The position numbers and the translations under genes were made by a program. Below, one piece after another: positions 26,955 through 64,000 of a stretch of 64,000 bases of DNA. The notes beneath the pieces were generated by a model. It was not told the DNA's origin and searched no databases. It saw nothing but the letters and a program-made list of their open reading frames with translations. The stretch comes from Thunnus maccoyii (Eukaryota > Chordata > Actinopteri > Scombriformes > Scombridae): the NCBI RefSeq assembly GCF_910596095.1, contig NC_056540.1, forward strand, positions 22,728,001 to 22,792,000, in the 5' to 3' direction. Each line of letters begins with the position of its first letter. Within the stretch, counting starts at the first letter, position 1.

Positions 26955-29900
26955 ATGAGGACACCGTTTATGTTTGTCACCAGAAGCTGTAACGCTGTTC
27001 ACAGACTGCAGCAAAGCCCCTTTTTATCACCCATTTCAGCTCTATTGAGGCATCAGAAGATCGCTGTTTTGAGACACTCCAGCACCCATCTGTGCAAAGA
27101 TGAAAGGAGTTACTACATCACCACCCCCATCTTCTATGTAAATGCGTCTCCTCATTTAGGACACTTGTATTCAGCAGTTTCAGCTGACTGCTTGCACAGG
27201 TATAAGCTACTTCAGGGATTCAAGTCAAAGTTTGCTACAGGTAACTCCTCAATTCACCTAAATGTATGCGTGCATGTTACTGTTGTTGCCATTGCTTGCA
27301 TGTATTAAGTAGGAAACCTCACACTGAAAATCTCTACATTATCTGTAAAAGTTAAAGATGACACCCTGACATCTTTAATGGCGTATAAAGTACTCTGGTT
27401 TGAATAATAATGATTTTAACAGTAAAAAAGTTAAATTATCTATGTTAAAAAATCTTCCAAGCACATCTACTCCTTCTCTCTCATTGACAAACACAGAATC
27501 AATCAATGCAGTTGTGATGTCATTAAGTTATACTCTTATGTACACATCTTAAACTGAGATTTAAGGTATCTAAAGAAAAACAGTTGAGTAAAATGGCATC
27601 CTGCCACTGGGAGGTCCAGAAAGATAATATTTTTATCTTGTGTGTGTAACGGGGGAAAAAATATCATCTTTCAGGACTCGAGGGGCTGAAAAGATTAGTA
27701 GATTAATTGATTAGTCGATCAACAGAGAAGTAACAGCTATTTTCATAATCAGTTTATCATTTAAACAGTTTTAAAAGGAAAATGCCAAACATGTTCTTTA
27801 TCAAATATGAGAGTTTGCTTTTTTTTCTGTTTTACATTATTGTAAATGGAATATCTCAAGGTTTTGGACTGTCAGTAAGACAAAACCAACAATTTGAAGA
27901 TGTCATCTTTGGCTCTTGGAAATTTTGATGGGCATTTTTATGAACAATTCTTTTGACATTTCACAGACTAAACACTTAATAACTGCAGCCCTAATTCCTA
28001 ATAACACATCCTATTATCTTGCATTCCAGGCACAGACGAACATGGCTCGAAAATTCAACAAGCTGCTGATGCTGCAGGGAAAGATCCCCTGTCCTTCTGC
28101 ACCGATGTGTCCGAAAGATTCAAACATCTCTTCAGCAGCTGCAACATATCGTACACAGACTTTATAAGAACCACTGAGGAGAGACACCAGCAGGCTGTGG
28201 AGCATTTCTGGTCTGTTCTTTGGAGCAAAGGGCTCATCTACAAGGGGAGTTATGAAGGCTGGTACTCCACACAAGATGAAAGCTTCCTCACACCATTGCA
28301 GGTGACCGATGCTTTGGACTCGACAGGGAAGGAGATCAAGGTATCGCTGGAGAGTGGCCACAAAGTAAGTTGAAAGAAATTGAGCTCAAGTTTGATTTCA
28401 GTGGACATGAGTGGGTGCAAACTATACAAGGGCACTCTGACAGTTTTGCACATTTAAGATCAGTTTGCCTGTCACAAAGAATACTACTCAGCTTGTGGAA
28501 AGAGTTGTATAATGTCTTCTGTGTAGCTTTATAAACTGTGAGAAAAAATATCTGCTTGAGCTTTGAGACTACAGATTTATAACTGGAAGCCTGTGTGTGT
28601 GTATCTAAGAAAAAGATGCTATTGTGTTGCATTATGGGAAATGGAGGATCTAGTGTTGTTGGAGATGGACCCACACCTGACATTCCTGACAACATCTGTT
28701 ATCTGTTGTGTGCACATTGTGACAAGAAGACTGCTCCTAGCAATAAAATGGTTAGGCACACAACCCCCCATAAAACCACGACTTATTGTTATTACACTTT
28801 GGTTTTTGTATGAATTAAACAAACAAGATATTGTGTGCTAATTAGTCAGCTTTAGAGATGGTTGAATGGACAGATATGAGAGTTGTATTCTCATCTAATT
28901 TGCAGGAAGGAAATAAGTGAATTTCTCAAAATGTCAAATTATTTATAGCTTTTGTGCAGTTTTACTCCATCACAAAAACAATGAGGCTGCTCTATTTTGC
29001 AGGTGGAGTGGATGAAAGAGGAAAACTACATGTTCCGCCTGTCTGCGTTCCGGTCTCAGCTGCTGGACTGGCTAAGATTAAATCCCGGGGCTGTACAACC
29101 GGAGCGTTTCTACCAGGCTGTTCTGCAGTGGCTGCAGGAGGACCTTCCTGACCTCTCAGTGTCCCGTCAGAGAAATCGCCTCCAGTGGGGGATCCCCGTC
29201 CCAGGAGACCCTGAGCAAACCATTTATGTGTGGCTGGATGCTCTGGTGAACTACCTTACAGTAGTTGGCTATCCAGATAAACACGAGCAGTGGTGGCATG
29301 TGGCTCACCACATTGTGGGAAAGGACATCTTAAAATTTCACGCCATCTACTGGCCATCTTTTCTTCTAGGGGCTGGGCTGCCACTGCCTCAGACAATACA
29401 CGTGCACTCTCACTGGACAGTAGGTGGAAAGAAGATGTCTAAAAGTTTGGGTAATGTGGTCGATCCTCTTGAACGTTCACAGCTGTTCACAACTGATGGT
29501 ATGAGGTACTTTCTGCTGCGTCAGGGGGTTCCAGACTCAGACTGTGATTACACAGATGACAAAGTTATCAAGCTGCTCAACGCAGAGCTCGCTGACTCTC
29601 TGGGCGGCCTTCTTAACCGCTGCACAGCTCCTGCACTTAACCCAGCTCAGGCCTACCCCTCTTTCTGCCCTCAGTCTTTCCCCATTCAACAGATCGGCCT
29701 TAACGGCAGGGCTGTGGTTGAAGACTATCACATGTTGGATGCTGTGAAAAGTCTCCCAGCTTTGGTGGAGCAGCATTACGAGAGCATGCATGTGTACAAA
29801 GCTCTGGAGGCCATCACTGCCTGTGTGAGGCTAACCAACGGGTTTGTTCAGCGGCACGCACCCTGGAAGTTAGATAGAAAGGACAGCAAAGACCAGTGCT

Positions 29901-30184
29901 GGCTCGACACAATCATCCACGTGTCTCTTGAATGCCTGAGGATATATGGCACACTCCTCCAGCCGATAGTGCCGGAGATATCTAACAAGCTCCTCTCCAG
30001 ACTCGGGGTGCAACCAGGTGAGAGGAGCTGGAAAGCTCTGAACTTCCTGCCAAGGCATCAGGGAATGGACTGTCCCTTTGAAGGGAGAGCGCTGGGGTCG
30101 GACTCTGGAGTGCTTTTTAGTCGTTTGGAAAGTCAGAATGTAGATAAACAAAAACCAAAGAAAACAAAAAAGCAACAAAAGTGA
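26955..30184 (+). CDS. mars2: MARS2, mitochondrial methionyl-tRNA synthetase
   Basis: Three exons, 26955-27240, 28030-28364, 29003-30184, give 600 residues. The enzyme charges mitochondrial tRNA-Met in the matrix. The N-terminus is basic and Ser/Arg-rich, as for a targeting peptide, before [20 protein letters not shown], which holds the class I HIGH motif as HLGH (27153-27164). [14 protein letters not shown] follows, then [32 protein letters not shown], and [13 protein letters not shown] (KMSKS 29432-29446). The C-terminal anticodon-binding region carries [15 protein letters not shown]. An upstream in-frame ATG at 26913 would add 14 residues; the inner one is preferred because MRTPF starts the basic stretch. 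A poly(A) signal AATAAA is at 30226-30231. Confidence 0.93.
27675..27995. repeat. MITE-like element in MARS2 intron 1, copy 2 of the family
   Basis: From 'gaggggctgaaaagattag' and 'attaattgattagtcgatca' to 'cttaataactgcagccct', with 'ggttttggactgtcagtaa' and 'aatttgaagatgtcatcttt' inside. The ends are inverted (ggggctg ... cagccct). The same family appears at 5990-6247, 50865-51155 and 57745-57832. Confidence 0.65.
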
Positions 30185-30231
30185 TCTAAGGAATTGTTTT
30201 ATGTTCCCCGTACACCAATATTACAAATAAA

Positions 30232-31540
30232 AATATACAAACTTGGTGTTACCTTCATTTGAAATTACTGAACTGGCATTTTTAGTTTTATATACATACA
30301 TCATAAATGGCTCTGATTTTGACTAACCTTGTTTTCATGTGGCTTTGAAAACAGTAGTTTACAAAAAATCTCACCACAACGTACATTACTGCTGGTAGTT
30401 CCTCTGGAGCTTTTGGTCGGTGGATTTTTCCCAGTTGTCATAAAACTGTCGATGTTCAAATTACATTTTTCCAAGCAGTTAAAGGAATTCTCATCCACGT
30501 TAGCTTAAGAAGTTAAGCATGAAAGTTCCTTCTTTTTTTGGAGACAGTAGTTACCAAGCAAGACACAACAGAGAGCTCCGAAACAGCTACTGATGGATCT
30601 TGTTGTGAGATTGTTTTGCCAACAGCTTTTCTTTTTCTGAAGCTGTTCCTTGACCGTTTCCGTCCATCAGTAATACTCCCGGCGCTAAACGGAGACAACC
30701 TAGCATCACAGCTGTACTGTTGTCCAATTAAAAGTTAGTTTGAGAAGGAGACGCATCCAGACTTCATCAATGTACTTGGATTTACTTGTAGGAGAATCTC
30801 ACACTAGTTATGGAATAATTCTAAACCACAAATATAAAATGTTGAGATTAAATCCTTTGGGGTCAGATCTATTGATGTTTTTTTCCCATAACTGGAAAAT
30901 TAAATGCACATGTAACTAATGTTCTTGTTTAAACAAACACCTTAATCTGAGTAACTCAGAGACCCAATCATACACTGGTCAACATAATCCCATTTTCTCT
31001 CAATTGGGGATCTCCAGGTTATTCAACATGTAAATGACTGCAAATGTTGCATTAAAAGGTAACTTTATGTCATTAAAACTTATTTCTTATGTGATACAAG
31101 AAACTCTTTGATCCCCCCCCAGGTTTCATTAACAGTATACAGGTACCCAACACAAATACAAGACATAAAAACTGACATGATTTTTTAATAAGAAATACAC
31201 GAAACTGAAAAAATTGTACAAATTGAAATAAAATAAAAAAATTGCATTCTTATAATTTCTGGTACTTTTTTTTACATAGACTTTTCCATTATTAACCATT
31301 ATCTGTTTACTTTAAAGCAGGATCCCTCCTTGATAATCCATGATTACAAAACTGAAATCAAGATATTTTCTGATCGTTGCTTCAGTGGTCAGAGATTGGT
31401 TTTGGTGGTCCGTTGTGCCTTGAACAGTCTTCTCTCCTAACAGCCTACACAGAACTCGACACATTCATCTGCCAATCTACAGGCCTCCACACATATCGAG
31501 TGAGGGACTTTTCTTCACAGACTACTATGAACAAGCACGA
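30232..31540. other. MARS2-MED12 convergent spacer and MED12 3' UTR
   Basis: MARS2 (+) and MED12 (-) converge here. Minus-strand frames at 30698-30513 and 30498-30301 encode short, polar, lysine/serine-rich peptides, but they are separated by a stop and a frame change and match nothing I recognise. The rest is AT-rich and likely MED12 3' UTR near 31100-31540. Confidence 0.35.
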
Positions 31541-56628
<25,088 letters not shown>

Positions 56629-56693
56629 TCACAGCCAGGGCTTTCCTCCTCCTCCTCCTCCCCGCAGCCTGAACACAGAGCCACGGCCACTCT

Positions 56694-56702
56694 CACTTCC
56701 GG
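56694..56702. promoter_or_regulatory. ETS-type site upstream of MED12
   Basis: CACTTCCGG about 80 bp upstream of the MED12 ATG matches the GABP/ETS consensus typical of TATA-less promoters. A TCC-rich tract (56645-56660) lies between it and the start. Confidence 0.45.
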
Positions 56703-56799
56703 CTACGGTTCGCCCCCAACTTCAAAATAAGAGTCCTCTAGGCCTACACATTTCTGCAGCAAACACAAAACAACAACAATAATAGATAAACAATAACAT

Positions 56800-57240
56800 T
56801 AAAGGACAAGTCTGTCTTAAAACAACAGTCAGGTGCCCAAATGAACACTGAAAGCGAAGGTTTTCTTCGCTGTAATTATTCCTCCTGTTCATAATGGCCA
56901 TTCAAAGATCCCCTTCAAATGTGCTTTCAATGTATTTGATGGATGCCAAAATCCACATTTTGTGCAAAAACGCATTTAAAGGTTTATCTGAAGCTTATAT
57001 GAGGATTCAGCAGTCTGAGTTAGTCACATCAAGTGGATATCTGCCACATTTACAGTCTTTTTTATCATCAAATTCCCATTTTGTGTCTCCTCCTATAGTG
57101 TTTTCCTTTGAGCTGCAGAGAAGTATAGAAACAAAAAGAGACTTTGGTATGAAAAAGACTGTAACATTGAAAGATATCTATTTGATTTGACTCATTTGGA
57201 CGGCTGATGCTTCATATTAGCTTTAGATAGGAGGAGTGTG
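56800..57240. repeat. Fish dispersed repeat (aaagcgaaggttttcttcgc type)
   Basis: The series 'aacagtcaggtgcccaaatg', 'gttcataatggccattcaaa', 'gtgctttcaatgtatttgat' and 'ggaggagtgtgtaagatta' is a recurring non-coding sequence in fish genomes. Its class is not certain. Confidence 0.45.
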
Positions 57241-57744
57241 TAAGATTAAGTGGCCTCCAGCAGCTGAGGAACCCTGGCCTTCCAGTGACTGGCTGGTTCT
57301 TCATGTACCTGGTGCCAGGACTGATCTTGGACGGACTGCTTTTAGTGTTTTAGTGCAGCAGACTCATGGAATATCTTGCAACGTGAAGTAAAACTGAATA
57401 CTCTCATGCCTCTTGGACATCTGAGGAATGTTCTTAATTACCACCCACTACCCGCCTGCAACTGTTTTAACTGATTTTGTTTGTTGATTTGTATTGTTGT
57501 ATTTTCCATGATGTAATCTCAGCATCATTGTAAATCAGGGTCACTCTCAACGATTTCTCTGAGAATCTTAAATAAAGGTTGAAAGAAAGAAAGAGGTTGC
57601 AGATTGCAACAATCTGAATACCCCCCCCCCCCCCCCCCTCCCCGAATATCTTTGGGTTGTTGACTGTTGGGCGGGACAAAACAAGACATTTGAGTTTGCA
57701 TCTTGTGCTTTGGCAAACAGTGATCAACATTTTTCATAATTTTG

Positions 57745-57832
57745 TAGACCAAATGACTAATTGATTAATTGAGAAAATAATCGACAGATTAGTCAATAAT
57801 GAAAATAATCATTAGTTGCAGTCCTATATGAG
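57745..57832. repeat. Partial MITE, copy 4 of the family
   Basis: 'gactaattgattaattgag', 'aatcgacagattagtcaata' and 'cattagttgcagtcctatat' correspond to one end of the element at 27675-27995. Confidence 0.55.
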
Positions 57833-59749
57833 AATGTCCAAGTAGAATTTGTACACTAATTATGTAAATACTGAGGTTACACAAAGAGAAAAAAGAACAT
57901 CTGTGAACATCTGGCTACAGATTCAAAGCAGAAAACTGTGTGAAACTGAGAGTTCCCACTCCGTGTGTGACGCTGAGGTTACCCATGCATACACTGAAGT
58001 TACAAGTGTGGCCTTGGCCTTGCTGAGTGTGTGCATCTTTGTGTATGTGTAACGTTTTTCTTCAGCTACAAATCTTTACTTCACATTCACAAACTCAAAT
58101 GTCTCCTTCACAGGTTAACACGGGTTGATATACAACAGAGACCATAGAACAAAGGACAGATTGTTGTGCAAGTCTGAAACATTCAAGGCTGATGCATGGA
58201 TTCTGAATGTGCACAGTTATGGACAAGGCTGGATTAACAATTAGTTGCCCCTGAACTCCACAGAGCCTGAAGGCCTATCAATAGGTTTGTGCAAATTGAA
58301 TTTAAAATTGTTTTGAAATACATGCTACCAAAGAACAAAATCAACTGACATGATAATGGCCTTGAGGTGTGTCCTACTTTATTACCTAATTTTGAGGACC
58401 TCTTGAAAAAGGTCCCTGTGTCCACGTTTAGTTTTATTCTTCTACAGTTTTGAGCTCATATTTTGTATATTTCTAAATTAATGTGTTGAGTCAAAATACC
58501 ACACAGCAAACTGGGACCAGGAAACAGGGAAGCAGGGAAGCAGGGAAAAACTGCACATGTTCCATCGAGACTGGGACTAACAGTGGGTTTACAGAGAGGC
58601 CCAGCAGCTCATTTTTGCCCTAGGGGCCCCCCTAGCTAGTTATTTATGAGCAGGTATTTCACCATAATGTACAGTAGGAGTAAAGAATGAACGACAGACA
58701 CATATTAATTTGCAGTTTCTTAATCTTAGGTGTTAAAACATCCAACAGTGGCAGTTCAGTGGTCTTCTTAATGTAATGTTAAAACAAATATTTACTATTA
58801 AGATTCAGTCAAGGAAGACTGACAAAGTGATACATTTGAGTGACAGATAACAGTATAAAGGGCAGGAAACTGTGGGTTTACAAGATAAGGTTAACTCATG
58901 TTGCAAAGAAATGAAACCTGGACAAGAATTACAAAGGCTTTCAGTTATTGATATGCAATTACTAATCAATGGATGATGAGAGTAGGGTATCGAGCAAGTC
59001 CAGTTGTTTGTGTACAAAGTTGTTTATCTCTCTTCGACTCACACACACACATACATCTTTGTGTTAGACTGGACATACAGTGTCATTTTTGTGTTGTGTT
59101 TTGTAAATATAAGAACAAATAAATAGTTCCTTTCGCGCCTGTTCGGCTTCAAGACTTCCAAGTATTTTCTTGCCTCGTTAAGGAATTTATGACATTTGCT
59201 AAGAGCTGACTGGTTTCCTCACAGTGCACATAATGGCCTGATAGCAGCACATTGTCAGCTGTTTAACAGGTGTGTGTTTGTGTGTGGAGCAAGTTAAGTG
59301 CGTTGCTGACGGGCTAGTTTAGTGCAGAAACCCCAAAAAATGGTATTCAATGATGTCCAGGAACAAGCTACCAGAGGGGCAGGTCACAACATTTTAGTGC
59401 TTCAGTTTGATCTTTCTTCACTTGCTGTTGATCTCAGGGCTTAAACAAGTGGATTTCTTTATTTGCTGTTTTACAGTGTATGTGAGCAGATCCTCGCTGT
59501 GACTCGGACCTTTAAACACTTCAAAACACTTTGAGGTGAACACACATTATGTCACTCGACCCTCTTAACCCTATGTGTGTGTTATGTAAAAGGTGTTAAC
59601 TCTATTCCTGCACTGTTTCAGGAAGCTGTTCTGACAAGTTGATGACAATCTGACAATTGTCTAGTGGAATATTTAAGCTTCTTATAAATGTGTCCATTAC
59701 ATTATCAGATAGACCAATAAAAAAAAGTACAAATAAGTATACAAATACT

Positions 59750-60975
59750 TTTATTGAAAAAGATCCTTCATAACAAAAATCAACCACTTACAAAAAATAT
59801 ATTGCAACATTACAATCTCAAGTGTACAAAGGCAATCTTGAAAATGTATCAATGCAATAGAAACATATTGCACTCTTCATGTTTTTTCAGCACATACTTG
59901 ATTATAAGGCAGAAGTTTACAATCCTCAGTTTTTACTGAAAACACAACATTTGAAGACACATCTTGACGATCAATTTCAGCTTTGTTGCTAATAACATAC
60001 TGTACCGTGGTTGACATCTGCAATTGCAACTGTGTAACGTACTTTTCTTCAACACTACTGCTACCTTGCTGGTAAAAACAATACTGTCAGTGTAAAATGT
60101 GTAGATTTTAAACTCCAGCATTTGGATTTAGAGGAAACATTAGCTCATTTTTAAAAAACACAGTACATGCATGCCATCTATAACAGCATGCTTACATGGC
60201 TAATTCCATTATATAACCTGAAATATAGACAGCTCTAGGCACATATTGCATCTGCAATAATTTACTGAAATGACTGCACAATAACATTGAACTAGATGCA
60301 TCAAACATAAAAAAAACAAACAAACAGTGAAACGTTTTTAGACAGTGCCTCAATGGAATGGTCACCATGTATTTTTTTTAAGATTTAGATTAATGTGTTG
60401 AATAATAATTACTAACTGATAAATTTTCTAACCTATCATGATATATAAATGTTGATTGTTAATCTGATCTATAACATTCTTTCCTTAACAGTAAATTCCT
60501 GCACAGTGAGGTTTTGGTAACAAATATAAAATGACTAAAACTAAGTCTGAGTTTTACTGATAAGCTGTCCCGGAGACAGATGAAAAAAGGGGCCTCACAT
60601 GTGCTTCCATGTGTCCACATGAAATATAAAGTGCTATTGACAGAGTCATTGCTCTGTTTCACTTGCAGTTAATTATTTGGCCTCCAGGAAATAGCTTTTG
60701 CAACAGGGTGGCAAAGAGCAGGAGGCTATGATGTCTTTCTTTGCATAGTAAGATTTGACGTATCCATCAGAAATGTTGTCCCTGGGGTCTTTGGTTTGGA
60801 AATAAGCAGACATTGTTACACAGAGCAGCTATCGCAAAGAGTCTCTGTATTTCTTAACACATCACTTTCACACCATGGCAGGATTGGGTTAATTGTATTT
60901 TTGTGCATTTCAGGTATTTCACTGAATACTTTGTGGTGTCACAGCTTGCATCCAAACGTTCAGCTCCATCATCTT
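59750..60975 (-). other. Probable 3' UTR of the ABCC-type gene
   Basis: Minus-strand AATAAA (plus TTTATT 59750-59755) lies 1.2 kb beyond the ABCC stop, with no other gene between. The sequence is AT-rich and untranslated in appearance. Confidence 0.45.
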
Positions 60976-63768
<2,793 letters not shown>

Positions 63769-64000
63769 CTGAGATAAGGAACAGCGATGGTATCAGGTAT
63801 TAATCTCTGAATCTCTGTGGAGGTTCAAGCCCCCCCCAGCTGATTTGTAGTGATTCTCTCTCTGTGAGCTTTTCTTGACACTTGAGACGGAAAAAGAAAA
63901 ATGATGGCTGTTGTGTGAAACAAGCCCTGTCATGTGCTCTGGACTGTGTAAAGACCTCACACTGGGTTTCTATCTGCTTCCTGCTGTGTTTATCACACAT

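Larger units (their letters stand above)
56703..59749. other. MED12-ABCC intergenic spacer with repeats
   Basis: No gene recognised. It contains a fish dispersed repeat (about 56800-57240, 'attattcctcctgttcataa', 'ggccattcaaagatcccct'), a C18 tract at 57621-57638, part of the MITE family (57745-57832) and GT/CA-rich words. Short ORFs here do not resemble proteins. Confidence 0.5.

Noticed and set aside
57621-57638. C18 tract as a structural or regulatory element
   Set aside because: Plain homopolymer in a repeat-rich spacer; could also be length-variable from sequencing error.

Overview
This is nuclear DNA of a vertebrate, almost certainly a teleost fish. Genes are multi-exon with GT-AG introns, the coding sequence matches vertebrate families (BTK, TIMM8A, NIPA2, MARS2, MED12, an ABCC transporter), and introns and spacers hold repeat types common in fish genomes: keeper-length MITEs, a Tc1-like remnant, an L1/Tx1-like LINE, hAT-like inverted-repeat elements and long dinucleotide tracts. 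No prokaryotic genes, CRISPR array or viral genome is visible.

Layout. 168-3938 (+): last eleven coding exons of a Tec-family kinase read as BTK; its 5' part (PH, TH and most of SH3) lies left of the window. 5078-6814 (+): TIMM8A, two exons. 8098-10660 (-): a NIPA2-like Mg2+ transporter, five exons, tail-to-tail with TIMM8A. 11-25.7 kb: a repeat-rich block bounded by inverted repeats (about 11225-11440 and 25255-25478), which are in turn flanked by a direct duplication of the NIPA2-like upstream region. Inside it lie a tandem array of 1,682-bp units, a broken L1-like LINE, an hAT-like element, a compound microsatellite, a Tc1-like remnant, and a spliced Ulp1/SENP-like (C48) gene whose nucleophile position is Ser instead of Cys (19420-24271, +). 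26955-30184 (+): MARS2, three exons. 31541-56616 (-): complete MED12, 43 traced exons. 60976-63768 (-): the last six coding exons of an ABCC-type (ABCC5/11/12-like) transporter, continuing past the right edge.

The conventional genes are not one pathway: B-cell signalling kinase, mitochondrial inner-membrane import chaperone, Mg2+ transport, mitochondrial tRNA charging, Mediator kinase module, and drug/anion export. BTK next to TIMM8A repeats the arrangement on human Xq22 and supports the BTK name. The most unusual part is the 11-25.7 kb block, which may be a large composite transposon or a domesticated locus carrying a SUMO-protease-like pseudoenzyme.

Exon borders were read by eye from splice sites and reading frame. 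Family names rest on remembered homologues, and no database search was run.
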